From Rostratula benghalensis (taxonomy: Eukaryota > Chordata > Aves > Charadriiformes > Rostratulidae): a stretch of DNA of 64,000 bases. A program made the translations under genes and the position numbers. Every line of letters starts with the position of its first letter. Position 1 is the stretch's first letter. The notes under the pieces were generated by a model, which worked only from the letters and a program-made list of their open reading frames with translations, did no database searches and was not told the origin of the DNA. This document shows, piece after piece, positions 12,301 to 25,436 of this stretch. The stretch spans positions 597,044-661,043 of the forward strand of contig VXAI01000090.1 of assembly GCA_013399305.1 (NCBI GenBank). The letters run 5' to 3'.

Positions 12301-15300
12301 TCATGGCTCCTTCATATAATAAATTTGAATATGCTTAGAGTATGTATAATGCAGAGTGTATGAACATAACTACAAATACTAGTATTAAAATGTATACATT
12401 GTTTCAGAAATCTCTTCAGATGTCTTATTTAGTGCATACGTATTTCTATGAAGGAGAATTCACCACAAGTTCTGGTCCTTTTTTAGCCTTCACTTGCAAA
12501 TTTCATTAATACTCTCACACAAGACTTACTTTTGGCCTAGAAGCCGATAAGATCATCAAAGCAGCTTGATCTTGACTACTCTGAAAAACTAAGCAGCTCT
12601 GTGCCTCCACAGAACTTCAATGAGAAACACAGAAATTTCAATTTCGCCTTTACAGAATACTAGGATATAGGCCTGCAAGGAGTCAAAATTCTATACTGAG
12701 GCCTGTTGTCTACTCTTACCTACCTGAAGGGGCAAGCCAGATCTGAAGTAAATTTACCAATAAGTAAAATCTCTCCAGCGTATACTTACGGGAATTAATC
12801 TCTGTATACCTCTGTTAAAGGCGACGGTTCTGATGCACAATTTATTGTCAGCTTAAGGTGATATAATACATGATGTGTAACAGACAATATGCCATGCAAG
12901 ACAGTTTTGCATTGTTAATATTTTCATGTACCATTTTCTGCAGTTCCTGATTCACAATTAGCAATAGTATTGACTTTTACCTCAAATTTAGTGACTGCTG
13001 TTTTTCAGATTTATTATACTAATTCACAACAATGAAAACATCAATGAGCTGAGAGTTGATTATTGACTGGTATTAGTCCTTCATTCTTATTCTGGGAATG
13101 ATTTACCATGCACAAAAGGGAAACAGGTTGATTCATTGAAATGATCACATTTAATAAGTTGCACCAAATGCCTGGGAGAATAATGAATTACAACTAAGGA
13201 TAGGCGTCTTCATTTTGCCCTGTGATAATTCAAAACTGAGAATGTTATTGGTTCAGAATTGAATGCTGTGGAGCTTTTACTTTATATATTCAATCATTTC
13301 ACCTGCGGGAACAGATAGGGTGATGGAGAGTAAAATTAATAATGAAAAATAGGGTGAAATTGGAGCAGAGATTGGGCAGAATGAAAAATAAGCTAAAAGA
13401 GTCTCTCTATATAAGCAGAGAGCACAGAGAACAGAAGGACATAGCAGCACAGATGTCAAATTTAAGCCTGTACACAGGGAAGAACACAACTTTGATGTTC
13501 AACAACTAAGTTATACCACAAACTTTCTAGGATGGGTAGTTCATTCTTCCAAAAAGTTGAAGTCCATGAGATTTGCTTCATTCTATCAACAACTACTACA
13601 AGCAGTTACGAGTAAAACTGGCACAGCAGGAACTAAGCCTTCAAAAGTTGGGGTTCCAGTATTCTGCCGAAGATTACTGCCTAACTGATGAAAACATTTG
13701 GTTTGTCTGGCTCTTAATCCTTCATTTATGAATAAGGATTAGAACACTTCCACTTACAAAGGGTAATTAGGTCAAATCCTCTAATAACTGGTTCGAGCAC
13801 TACTTAAGCCCTCTTGCTAAGCCATTTCTTCCTAGCACATTCACTTTGCATGCCACTTTTCACATCACATACAATCCAGTGATAAAGTGTACTGGATGAA
13901 CATTGGATTTCCTTGAACATGCAGTCAGGACATGAAGCTTAATTAATAATATTAGACCATTCCAGAAAGAAGGCATTTGTTTGAGACTACACCTTGTGTA
14001 CATCTAAAGAAATAGTATTGAAATTAAATAAAGCATGCTAACATATATCTTATCTATACTCTCTGTCATTATTCCGTGAAGTAGATGGATTTCAAAATTA
14101 TTCTGCTTTATCTAGGTAACCATTTTACAGTTAAATTAAACCTTCTGATATTGGTCACTCCTGAAGTGCAGGTCATCCTGTCCATTGCAGGCACCCCATT
14201 GGGACAAAACTACAGCCTCTGGAGGAGTCTTTCTCCATCACCTGTAGAGACTCTATGCTCCAGACATTGCAGAATTAAAGCCTAGTGTGTTTTCTTTAAA
14301 CAAAGCTAGTATATTTTAATTGAGTGGTTATTTAAGACAGAAAAAAATGATAATGACAAAGCCTCCAGAAACATGTATGTTGACAACTTTGTGGTTCCTT
14401 TCATAACCAAATATCTGTGAACTTCAAAAACTGCAGAATAAATAAATACATATATATCAGTTTGGGAGGTTTGTTATAGTTTTTTAGTCTAAATCTGGCT
14501 TCCCCTTGAGACTATGTGCAGCATTCTAACTATCTTCAAGACCACTGGAGTTGCTCCACTGAAACATGTGGTATCCCCAGACTGGATACTCCTACCGACA
14601 TTAAAGAAAGTTACACACACAAACTGAAGCTATGGTGTGGCTGCACAGTATTTTGTGAAGCTATCAGATACACAAACCAATAGACAAAATCACCAGAAAG
14701 CTTCCTTTTTCAGTGCTCCACATTAGTCCGCTTGCCTCCTGTTGTTTACAATCTTGTTAAAACAAGATTATCATATTTTGGGTTGATTTGCATTTGATAG
14801 CAAGAGCCTGTTTAAACCTGAATGCTGCTGGATATCTGCTTCTTTCGCAAACAATTGTGATATTGTTCATTTCATACATTATTGCAATAGCGTTGACCAT
14901 TTTGGGAGATGATTAGAACGCCTGTCACTATGTTTTGTGAAGAGAATTCAAACAATGTCTTTTGGGAGAGAAAACACATTCTCAGCAAAGCCCTGAAAAA
15001 TGGAACTTACAATGTATAATGTGATTAACTTATATAACTGGGTGGGAGCCTGCAGTTCTCCAAACCAGCAGTCTTTCCTTTGAAAAGAAAGTGATGACTG
15101 ATGAGTCTATCTGGCTAGGCAAACACAACTTCTAATATGGAAATATGTAAGAACATCTTCATTTAAAAAAATTAAATATGCAATTAAATTACATAAAGTA
15201 AATGAGTAAATTAATATGCAAGCCTTAGGACACTTTAATATATTTGATTTCAGATGCAAGAATTCTTAATATGGATAATATTCATCATTTTTGTTACTAT

Positions 15301-16020
15301 TTTGTACACCATTATTATGTGACACATCTGTACTGTTCTTATAATTTAGTTGTTTTCTGTTGTGGCTAATTACTCATTTCAGACCTGACTTTGCAAAAAG
15401 CTAAATACATGTTTAACTTCAAGCATGTGAGTAGTTTCACAAGCTTTCTAAGACCAAGGTTTATAATTGTGCCAAGAATACCACTCAAGTTTTGTTTACA
15501 TTTCCCTGCAAATGCTAGGTTTATGCTTCATGACAGTAAATACAAATTTCTGAATATTACACGAGATTTATAGCCATTTCACAAACACTCTAACTAAAAA
15601 TGTAAAGTAAAATACAGAGACCTATTTTTAAAAAATCCATAAGAGTGATCCTGCAGACTTTAAGCATATTGCCTGAGGAGAAAAATTCAGCTACAGTATT
15701 CTAATAAAAGCAAGCACAAGATGGAAAGCAAATTATATCTGGATGAAAACAGTTACTTGCATAAGAAGGAATTCTGCAAGCATGTTAAAAGATAACAAAG
15801 GATTCAAAGAAACTTATTTATAAAATAGGAGGATTGCATTACGACAAAGATTTTGCTGAATTTACATTGGAGAAGCATGGAATACGCTTTGATGTTTCAG
15901 AAATTGCTGTTTCATTGCCACTTTACCGAGACTATTCTGAGCCATATTAAAGGTCATTCAGTAAAAAAAAGAGCCAAATCAAAGATGATGATGTGAATGA
16001 GGACAGATGAATAGAACACT
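12301..16020. other. Unique AT-rich DNA, no recognisable gene
   Basis: I see no repeat, exon or RNA gene here. A small perfect hairpin (9-bp arms AATCTTGTT/AACAAGATT, 2-base loop) lies at 14750-14769. Open frames up to 70 codons carry nothing recognisable. Confidence 0.6.
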
Positions 16021-16021
16021 T

Positions 16022-16815
16022 GGTTGGGGAGAAATTTAATGAAATAAAATAAGGATGAGTGGGGAGTCTTGCATCTGGACAAGAACAACTCCAGGTACCA
16101 GTATAGGTTGGGAAATGACCTGTTGGAGGAGAGCAGCGCAGGGGAAAGGAACCTGGGGGTCCTGGTAGACAGCAGGATGACCATGAGCCAGCACTGTGCC
16201 CTGGTGGTCAAGAAGGCCTATGGCATCCTGGGGTGTATTAGAAGAGGGGTGGTTAGTAGGTCGAGAGGAGTCCTCCTCCCTCTCTACTCTGCCCTGGTGA
16301 GACCCCATCTGGAATACTGTGTCCAGTTCTGGGCCCCTCAGCTCAAGAAGGACAGGGAGAGTCCAGGGCGGGGCTACAAAGATGATGAAGGGAGTGGAGC
16401 ATCTCCCATATGAGGAAAGGCTGGGGGAGCTGGGTCTCTTTAGCTTGGAGAAGAGGAGACTAAGGGGTGACCTCATTAATGTTTATAAATATGGAAAGGG
16501 TGAGTGTCAGGAGGATGGAGCCAGGCTCTTCTCAGTGACGTCCAATGATAGGACAAGGGGCAATACGTGCAAGCTGGAACACAGGAGGTTCCACTTCAAT
16601 ATGAGAAAAAGCTTCATCACAGTGAGAGTGACAGAACACTGGAACAGTCTGCCCAGAGAGGTTGTGGAGTCTCCTTCTCTAGAAATATACATAACCCACC
16701 TGGATTCATTCCCGTGTGAACTAATCACACAGGAATCCCCCCTACTCCAGCCGGGGAATTGGACTAGATGATCTTTCAAGGTCCTTCCAACCCCTGATAT
16801 TCTGTGATTCTGTGA
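16022..16815 (+). mobile_element. CR1 LINE, 5'-truncated, 3' part of ORF2 plus 3' end
   Basis: This is a fairly well preserved CR1 copy. It starts at AGAAATTTAATGAAATAAAA in the region just after the reverse transcriptase and runs to the ATTCTGTGATTCTGTGA tail. ORF2 C-terminal sequence is readable in one frame (16069-16413; motifs [20 protein letters not shown] and [13 protein letters not shown]) and resumes in the next frame from about 16365 ([20 protein letters not shown]). The shift is explained by 11 bases missing near 16359 relative to the 30-kb copy, between GACAGGGA and GAGTCCAGGG. It lacks ORF1, the endonuclease and the reverse transcriptase core, so it cannot move on its own. Confidence 0.95.
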
Positions 16816-17938
16816 GTAGAAATAATAGACAAAAAATGTCAAGGGAAACCTTACATTGTGGCAGGTCTACAGAATTAATGGCAACTCTTAATCATACCCC
16901 TCTTAACCTCAAAGCGGTGTCTGAAGGAGCGAAGCGGTGTCAACCACAGCAGCCCCTGCTCAATGGTCTTAGTACAGTTTAGCAGACAGTATTATGCACA
17001 GGATTCTGAAAAAAAAGTAAATTCCCCGGAGAAAAATTAAACTCCACCTTCCAACCCCTTCCAAACTGTAGCATGCTACTATAAATTTACTAGCACACAA
17101 TATGTTACATATCTGTTCCAAGTACAATTCCAAACTATTGCTTACATTACTCTATAAACCCAGCGTACAATTAGGCTTTAATCATAATTTTGACATTTGG
17201 CAATGACTTATTTATAATCTTGAGACATACATCTTGAAAATATCCTGAAAACAAAAGTTCTGTAATGACTACAGCTTTCTGAATAATGCAGAGACCTCGG
17301 TGCTTAAATGAACCTGCTTGGGCAAGACTTGTTCATTGTTCACTAATGTTTATAAAGGAAAGTTTTGCTGGCAGGCATGTGTGTTACCAGTGGCATTCAT
17401 TACTGCAGGAATCCACCAATACAACATTTCCTGTTGTCCAGGTGGTCCAGCTGTGTCATGCTTTTCTTCACTCAGTATGAAGGAGGATATTCTCATAAGT
17501 GTTTTCCTGGCTTTTAAATAATTTTCAAGGAAATTACCTTTATAGTAAGTTTTTTGTTGGTCTGTAACCTACAGTTTTAACTAGTTAAATTGCTAAAATA
17601 TACTGAAATATCAAAATAAAGGATTATATTTTCCCTTATTTTTACCCAGGAATAATAGGTTTGAGGTTTTTTTGATGACATTGTTCTGGTTTTCACAGAT
17701 GCTTAAAGAAATAAGATTATTTAATTTGGCATTATCGTTAACTTGTGTACCCTGTATTGATTAGTGAGTGGTCAAATAATAAAAGATTTGTACAATTAAT
17801 CTGTAATAGCTAAAGTTAAAAGAAATTTGTCCTTTTTCCCAGTGTGGATGCAGCCTGTCATTTAATTTTAGCAGGTGAGATAGAAATGAACATATACCAA
17901 AGTGTGACATAAATTTTACCTTTTTTCCTAGGCAAAAA
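16816..17938. other. Unique DNA, no recognisable gene
   Basis: I see nothing coding. The ten-mer AAGCGGTGTC occurs twice within 16912-16942, a small CpG-containing direct repeat. The rest is AT-rich unique sequence. Confidence 0.55.
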
Positions 17939-18055
17939 TGTGGACTGGAATTGAACCTCTGGATGTCACCTAGCCCAACCTCCTCCTCAAAGTACCAGCC
18001 CTATATTTTTCTGCTGTGTTATTATTTAACCAAGCATTAAAAACCTCACTGAAAA
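17939..18055 (-). mobile_element. Ancient CR1 LINE 3'-end remnant
   Basis: The plus strand carries a decayed reversed CR1 tail: TGGAATTGAACCTCTGGATG, TCACCTAGCCCAACCTCCTC, then a weaker match that includes AAAAACCTCACTGAAAATAT. The AGAATCACAGAATC end itself is no longer recognisable. The right boundary is uncertain. Confidence 0.6.
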
Positions 18056-21000
18056 TATTTGGTATTTTAGCTAAAGATGGAGGCAGAAAAGGAAAACAAT
18101 GCAGAGAGGGAAGCTGAAGACCACAACTGGCAAAAAAGCAATTAGTTATAAACCAGCCATGAGTAAATGCAGGCAAGAAATTAAAAGGAAATCAATCAGA
18201 AGAATTCAGTTCTAATGCAAGTCATGGGGACTGTCTAAAAAGTTTAAGAACAAAGGCTTTTAAATCTGTGGAGGATATTCTATGATATGGTTGACTAGAA
18301 TAGCAGAAACTAGATTCAGTGCCAAGAGACATCTCTATCCAGCAGTGTGTTTCTGCTTTGGAAATTGTGATCACCAAGTAGTATAGCAAGGAGAGAAATG
18401 CATAAGGAGGTAGAGAAAATGTAAGCTTTTGTGTTTATTTACTTTGATCTTGAAAACACGACCTCCAAGTTAAGTCTCCCCAGAGATATCTACCAAAGTG
18501 CTCTAAATGGCCTGTCCATTCCCTTTCTTCAACACAAGGTGGCAAAGAGTTAAAATCAGTGCTTCTTACACATCAGTCCCAGCTCAGCAGGGAAGAATTC
18601 CAAGATCAAAGAAAAGATTTTATTATATTTTTAAGAAATAAAGCAAATAGAGATTGAGATTATTCTCTTTATCAGCAGGGATGCAGGTATCCAACTTAGT
18701 AGTGGCAGCAAGTGTCCCTGTTCATGTCTTTGGATGCTATCATGTTTGGTAAAACAAATATTATTCTTCATTACTTTGTTTATCCTGTACGTATTTCTTT
18801 ATTGGGTTTCGTTTAACAGAGATTGCATTAGAAGGAACAAAACTATTTCCGTAATTATACTTAAATAAAAATTAATTGCTCTTAAATTACAGATAATTAC
18901 TTCAGCTAACAGATAATGAAAGAGAAAGCAACAACAACAAAAACAACAGATAATCTAGGAACACAGGTTATATGTCAAAAAGGAAAGACCAAGAATGTGC
19001 AGATTTTAATTATGATAAATGTTTTAGCATTTGACCTTCAGCTTAATTCTATTTCAGAAATCACACCTTTCACAGGACTTGCACTTATCTTCTCCAAGCT
19101 AATTACACATCCAGAATAAGAGCTTGTTATGAGATATACAAATCCGTTACCAAAACTTTCAGTTTATGTTAAAATTTCTTAATTTCAGGTTAGACTCCGA
19201 AGCTCTGTCTATCTTAGTGAGCTAAACAGTGCCAGGGAACATGTTTACTCAATGGAATATAATTATTTATATATTAACGCTGAACTGTCCAGATGGATCC
19301 TGGCATGTACCAGCCCAGGCTGACCAGCACTGTTCCAAACAACTCGAGGACTGTTCAGTGGTTGAAAGGACCAGGCAGTATTTCCAAAAGGCAGGTATTA
19401 TATTGACCATATTCTGGGCATTAAAAATAGTTTCATGAGCTAAATCACTTTAATAGAGTGGATGATGGGTATGGTCACAAATGGTAGTTGACACCAGGTC
19501 CAGAGATACTATTTAGTTTACCAATATACTTGTAACTTCCATGTCAGGCATCTATGACTCTCAATATTTGTATTTGATGCCTTCTCTGGACAGATAAAAA
19601 GACCTGAGATCCAAAGTGAGCTGCCTGCTAGAGCATCTTGCTGGACCAAAAAGTGTTTATGTTCTCTCTAGAAAGCTCGTCCACACGGGCAAACACATAG
19701 TTCCAGTGCAAAGCAAATGGACCATTGCATTTTCCATCTTCTGGTTATATGAAAGCTGTGTTGCCAGTGTTGCCTTGATTTTCCTTGGGAAAGACAATTG
19801 ACTTCTCCCCAAGAAAGCTGTAAAAGAGCAGCAAAGAAATAGAAAATGTAAAAAGCAGCAGCTTCAAGGGAAACACTAGGAGTTTGGGCTCTTTGTAGGA
19901 GGGAAAAACATCATCTAAAAGTCTCAGGGATTGCTTTGCCTCTCTGCTCTCCAGAGAACCTGCAAGAAAGTTTTGGGACTATTTTTTGATACCAAATATT
20001 ACCCAGTAGATTAATATTCTTCAAGCTGAACCAAATTTGTCCCCAGAACAGTCTTGAGATGTTTTAAATATGCATTAAACCAGAATCAGTGGTGAAACAT
20101 TTTATCTTAGGAAGCTGCTAATAGATTTTTCTTTAGGCTCTTACGAAACCAGTTAATATTTTCTTTGTTACGCCTTGTGTTTGTGATCTTTGGTACAAAC
20201 TCAAGTTGGATTCATGCCTCAATCTCACAACCAAGATTTAGATACAAAGGTTAATCTGAGGGATGAGACTCCTGTAACCACTTTTCATTTCAGCTATTAC
20301 CTTCTTTTCTTGCCCGTTGCGAATACTCCTTCAGCCAGAGGCATGTTCGACACGAGGGACAATAAAAATGTGCTAATGCTTCAGGTCAAGTGGATCTTTA
20401 AGCACCGTCTTAAAGTACAGGCCTCCCACATACAACATCTGTTGGACCCCACAGTTTTGCTGGTGATCTGCATGTGCACAGCAAGTCCAATTGCCTTTAA
20501 TGACATGCAGAGATATCACACCTCCACACCATCAAGCACCTGGAAAGCCAGTCCCTCTGCAGGTGAGAGACAGTGTCGCATCTAGTGTCCTTACAATGCT
20601 CCTCCCTGGTGAGATTCTCTGTGTGCTTCAAATTCTTGTAGCTAGAGGAAAAGGAACTCAGTGCTTTTCCTCAGCTCTGCGGAGTTTTTTCAAGCGTACG
20701 TGACTCTGTTCCTACTTTTTTAAAATATGCATTCATGGAAAATGGATGCATTCGTGTGATTTGCATGCAATTTTGATAGAATTTAACTTAAAGCTACAAT
20801 AGCTGGTCATGAAATATTGAAACATCTTACCAAAATCTGTGCTCTTGCTTATTTTTTTTCTAAATATTACTTTGTAATCATAAAACAAAACCAAACAAAA
20901 AACTACCTAGTATTATTGTGTTTATCAAAAACAGCATCTTCAATGGAAAAGCACCATGATTGCTATTTCTAAACTGATTTCATCCATTTTTAAATACAAA

Positions 21001-22160
21001 TCTAGAAAAATTCCACAGTAAATAATATTAATATTAATTTCAAATCTTCAAAACAGAGGTCTGGAATGTCAGCATTGCAACATTAACCTTTTATTTTTTT
21101 TTCAATGAAAATTAATTCAATGTCATTGTGCAAAAGAATGTAGCAAGATCTATATGCTCTGTATAGGCAAAAAAAAATATTGCTAACAAAGCAAAAGCAT
21201 TGTTTTCTGTTATTCTTTGCTGAAGGAAATGGTGTTCATGCTTTCATCTGGAAAGAACTTTTCAGCATCACTGAATAGATGAAAGACCAAGGCTTTTATT
21301 TACTGTTTCTCAAAAATTGTGTCAATTGTTTTGAATAAGGCATGCAATTTTTTATTGGGAGAAACAGGGCCTGCTGGTAAGATCGATCTGCATTTTCTGC
21401 CAAGATCTCCCATGAGTTCTGAAAAAATAGTCAGATTTGCATGTTTTACATTTCCTTAGCTTTACATATTTTTATGAGCCAACTGCAGGTATCAAAGTAG
21501 CTATGTGGCTAGTCCAAAGTCCTGGCTTTGAGGGCTCTACAGTTTATAGGAACCACTCCTGAAACATAGAAATCTAGGGAACTTCCATTGCTGGCTCTCC
21601 TGTGCTCTGGGTAGTAACAGAGATAATTAACTATCTTTCTTTTGAAGTAACAGTTAATGCAGCCATCAATGTTCTTTTTATCCAATGCAATACCAAAAAG
21701 TCCCCAATGTACTAAGCATGGGTAAAGTAATATTGTTGTTCCAGCATTTATGGTGTTATTGCATACTTACACAAGAGCAGTGAACAGATGCTAAGTTTGC
21801 ATCATTTTAACTTCATACTGTTTGGGGATTTTTTGCCTTTGAGAATGTTCCTTTTTCTAAAGCAGAGATTTCACTGAGCTGTTATGCCCTAGACACACAC
21901 AAGACAACTCTACTGTCTTTACTGATACCGCTTTTCATCATGACAAATTCCATGGAGTAGATGGAGGCTGGGGGTAAGTGGGGTCTTCAGTGTTTACTTT
22001 GAATAGCAGTGAGTCATGTTATCGCTCTGAACTTAACTGTGATACCATGAATGGAGGAAAGTCTCTTCATTTTTTCTGCTTTGTGCTTAAAGATGCAGTA
22101 ACATTATATACAGCTTGAATAAGTAATGTGTTTCTAAATGCTTACTTAAACAGGTATGAG
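18056..22160. other. Unique AT-rich DNA, no recognisable gene
   Basis: The longest open frame is 131 codons (20190-20585, plus). It has no recognisable domain and no splice or promoter context, so I treat it as chance. A (CAA)n-like run occurs near 18931-18948. No transposon is visible by eye. Confidence 0.55.
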
Positions 22161-22164
22161 GGCT

Positions 22165-22613
22165 TATGCAGGAGGGCTATGAAGATGAACAGAGGACTGA
22201 AGCATCTCTCTTATGAGGAAAGGCTGAGAGACATGGATCTTCTTAGCTCAGAGAAGAGAAGACTGAGAGGGGATACAATCAATGCTTATAAATAACTAAA
22301 TGTCAGGTGTCAAGAGGATGGGGCCAATTTTTTCAGTGGTGCCTAGTGACAGGACAAGGAGTAGTGAGCACAACCTGGAACACAGAAAATTCCATCTCAA
22401 CATGAGGAAAACCTTCTTTACTTTGAGAGAATAGAGCACAGGAACAGGCTGCATAGAGAGACTGTGGAGTCTCCTTCTCTAGAGATACTCAAAACCTACC
22501 TGGAGACAATCCTGTGCAAGCTGCTGTAGGTGAACCTGCCTTGGCACAGGGGTTGGACTAGATTATCTATGAAGGTCCCTTCCAACCCCTACCACTCTGT
22601 AATTCTATTATGA
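22165..22613 (+). mobile_element. CR1 LINE, 5'-truncated 3' end
   Basis: It runs from GGAGGGCTATGAAGATGAAC through the ORF2 C-terminal region (GAGGAAAGGCTGAGAGACAT, GAGAAGAGAAGACTGAGAGG) to GGTCCCTTCCAACCCCTACC and an ATTCTATTATGAG tail. Several small indels and a stop-bearing AGAGAATAGAGCAC break the frame. It is more decayed than the 16-kb copy. Confidence 0.9.
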
Positions 22614-22778
22614 GTCCGAAGTTTAAGCCAAATCTTTTTTTCTTAAGCCATCCAATTGCTTTGGCTGTACCGAACTTTGAAAAGGCTTTTCCTTAAAAAA
22701 ATCTGTTTCTGATGGTAATTTATTCTGTGCATCACCACGGAAATTACAGCTTGTCATCTGTTGCATGTCGTCATGTCC

Positions 22779-22797
22779 TTTTTTTTTTTTTTTTTTT
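22779..22797. repeat. Poly(T), 19 bases
   Basis: An uninterrupted run of 19 T follows CATGTCC. No retrocopy or SINE body is recognisable on either side, so its origin is unclear. Confidence 0.9.
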
Positions 22798-23234
22798 AAA
22801 TCTTAATGGAAACCTCAAACAACTAAAGAAAGAAAAAGAAAAACACAGTTTTAAACTGTGTGTCCTCATTAAGGCATTTGTTTATTATTTTGGTGAATTT
22901 CCATTTATCTGTGTACATGGAAGACAGATTACTTTTCCCTTAATTAAAGAAGGTGTGATGTACTTTGCGTATGATTGCAGTACTATCACTGTAGTTGCCT
23001 CAGTGTTGATCAGTACAGAATTTTTTCTGCTGTTTGCAAATTTTGTGCACTCTTCCTCTGGAACACCAGAAACCAGGGATATCACAGCCAACTGATGACA
23101 CAGCTTCCAGAACTGCTCATCCACTCTGTAAGTTACCTTCGGAAAACTGAAATCTAATCATCAAGCCTACAGGAACTCGATTTTTTCCCCACTTATGACA
23201 CACACCACCTCCATAGCCAGAAATAGAAATCATT

Positions 23235-23370
23235 ATGAGTAGTCAGCATGGCTTCACCAAAGTGGTAGTGATACTTGACCAACCTGATAAACTTCTACAG
23301 TGAAATGACTAGTCCGGTAGATAAGGGGAGAACAGTGGATATTGTTGGCCTGGACTTAAGTTAAGGCAGT
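23235..23370 (+). mobile_element. CR1 LINE internal fragment (reverse transcriptase N-terminal part)
   Basis: AGTCAGCATGGCTTCACCAA, GACCAACCTGATAAACTTCT, GGTAGATAAGGGGAGAACAG and GGCCTGGACTTAAG match, in order, the CR1 reverse-transcriptase segment encoding S-Q-H-G-F-T-K through the V-D-K-G-R and Y-L-D-L blocks. It is out of frame in places. It covers the same consensus interval as 24.2-24.3 kb, so it is a separate insertion. No 3' tail follows it directly, so it is a truncated internal piece. Confidence 0.75.
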
Positions 23371-23544
23371 TTAAAAAAGAAAGAGCACAGCTCTATATCA
23401 CCATTTGACAGCTTTGCTGCACAGGTAACAAGATCTATTCTTCTTTACCTGCTGGGATTATAGGTCCACCTTCTACGAGAGTTATTCTTACCAAAAAAAA
23501 GAAGAGTCCTTTGGTCTGAGCAACTAGCTGACCAGAGCTCTGCA

Positions 23545-23640
23545 TAGAACAGAACAGAATAGAAGTGAATAATTTTCAGCTGCAAGGGACCTACAATGAT
23601 CATTTAGTCCAACAGCCTGGCCACTTCAGGGCAGGCCAAA
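23545..23640 (-). mobile_element. CR1 LINE 3'-end fragment with decayed TAGAACAGAA tail
   Basis: TAGAACAGAACAGAATAGAA is followed by TTTTCAGCTGCAAGGGACC, TACAATGATCATTTAGTCCA and GGCCACTTCAGGGCAGGCC. This is the reversed end of the same CR1 subfamily as the 12.2-kb copy, with a short, degenerate version of the pentamer tail. Confidence 0.85.
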
Positions 23641-24071
23641 ATGCAGAATTACTTCCAAGCACAGAGATGTTACTTAGTCACTCTATATATCTATCTCTTT
23701 TCCTCTATACTTTATTTCCTGGATGGTGTAGAATCAACACTGCCACAAGTTTCCTTGTTCTACCCTCCTGGCCAGGCTTTGTTTCTCCCAGGGACTGGAG
23801 TACCTGGGACTACCTTTGATTAACTTAGGGTGAGTTCAGGCTTCACCAGCAGACGTAGCACAGGTGGTGGTGGAATTTCATCATTAGTATTTTCAAAATA
23901 GCATTCCTGATGCCAGAAGAGTTTTGAGATTATTAAATCAGATGTCTGAAAAATCATATTCAGCCTTCCTAATAGTATGTAAATAAATCATGCACAAATA
24001 AAGATGTAAGAATAACAAAGGAATCCTGTAATACATGGACAGATGAAGTACAAGGGAAAAAGAGAAGGGAC

Positions 24072-25436
24072 CAGAGAGACGCAACAGTAAACTACAGGCT
24101 GGTCACTTCACTCTCGCCTCTGTGCCCAGCAAGATCATGGAACAGATACTTCTGGAATCTCTATTAAGGCACATGGAAAATAAGGAGGTGACTGGTGAGA
24201 GCCAGCACAACTTCACCAAGGGCAAGTCATGTCTGACAAATTTGGTGGCCTCCTATGACAGTGTTACAGTGGTGGTAGATAAGGGGAGAGCAATAGACAT
24301 TATCTATCTGGACTTATGCAAAGTATCTGACTGTCCTGCATGATATCCTAGTATCTAAACTGGAAAGACATGGATTGATGGATGGTCCACTCACTACATA
24401 AGGAATTGTCTAGATGGCCACACTAAAAGAGCTGTGATCAATAGTTCAATGTCCAAGTGGAAGCCAGTGATGAGTGGCATTCCTCAGAGGTCAGTACCGA
24501 GACTGGTGCTGTTTAACATCTTTGTTTGTGATATGGACATCGTGACAGGGTGCACCCTCAGTAAATTTGCCGAGATTACACCAAACTGTGTGGAGTGGTC
24601 AAATTGCTAGAGGGAAGGAATGCCATCCATAGGGACCTGGACAGGCTTGAGAGGTAAGCCTATGCAAAGCTCATGAAATTCAACCAGGCCAAGTGCAAGG
24701 TCCTGCACCTGGGTCACAGTACTCCTAGGCACAAATACAGCCTGGCCAGAGAATGGATTTAGAGCAGTCCTGAAGAGAAGGACTTGAGGGTGTTGGTGGA
24801 TGAGAAGCTCAACATGAATAAGGAATGTGTGCACACAGCCCAGAAAGCCAACCACATCATGGGCTGCATTAAAATAAGTATGGCCAGCAGGTTGAGGGAG
24901 GTAATTCTGCCCTTGTACTCCACCCTGGTGAGACCCCACCTGAAGTACTGTGTCCAGCTTCGGAGTCCTCCGTACAGAAAGGACATGGACCTGTTGGAGT
25001 GAGTCCAGAGGAGGGCCACGAAGAAGGGTTGAAGCACTTCTTTTATGAAGGCAGGCTGAGGGAGTTGGGTTTGCTTGGAAAAGAGAAGGCTCTGGGGAGA
25101 CCTTATTGCAACCAACCTGTACCTAAAGGGAGACTATGGGAAAAATGAGGAGGGACTTTTCATCAGGGAGTGTAGCAACAGGACAAAGGTTAATGGTTTT
25201 AAACTGAAAGAGGGGAGACAGATATTCTTAGATATTACAAAGAAATTCTTTACTGTGAGGGTAGTGAGACACTGTAACAGGTTGTCCAGAGAAGTTGTAG
25301 AAGCCCCATCCTTGCATGTATTCAAGGTCAGGTTGGATAGGGCTTTGAGCAACCTGATATATAGGAGATGTCCTTGACCGTGTCCGGGGGGGATGGATCT
25401 TTAAGGTCCCTTCCAACCCAAACTATTCTATGATTC
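24072..25436 (+). mobile_element. CR1 LINE, longest copy in the window: RT-domain ORF2 relic to 3' end
   Basis: This copy begins within the reverse-transcriptase domain (AACTACAGGCTGGTCACTTC, AAGATCATGGAACAGATAC). It contains a readable [15 protein letters not shown] block (24200-24245) and continues through the ORF2 C-terminus ([36 protein letters not shown]) to GGTCCCTTCCAACCCAAACT and ATTCTATGATTCTAGG. The catalytic F-A-D-D site, expected near 24568-24580, reads TTTGCCGAGATTACACCAAA. That is two bases longer than the expected wording, so both aspartates and the frame are lost. Frame breaks and stops are scattered throughout. The tail type (CAACCCAAACTATTCTATG) differs from the 16-kb and 30-kb copies, which points to a different subfamily. 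It is not active. Confidence 0.95.

Noticed and set aside
15954..16842. Antisense frames of 85-146 codons across the 16-kb CR1
   Set aside because: They are shadows of CR1 ORF2 sequence on the opposite strand.
20190..20585. 131-codon plus-strand open frame
   Set aside because: No recognisable domain, no splice or promoter context, and of a length expected by chance in 64 kb read in six frames.
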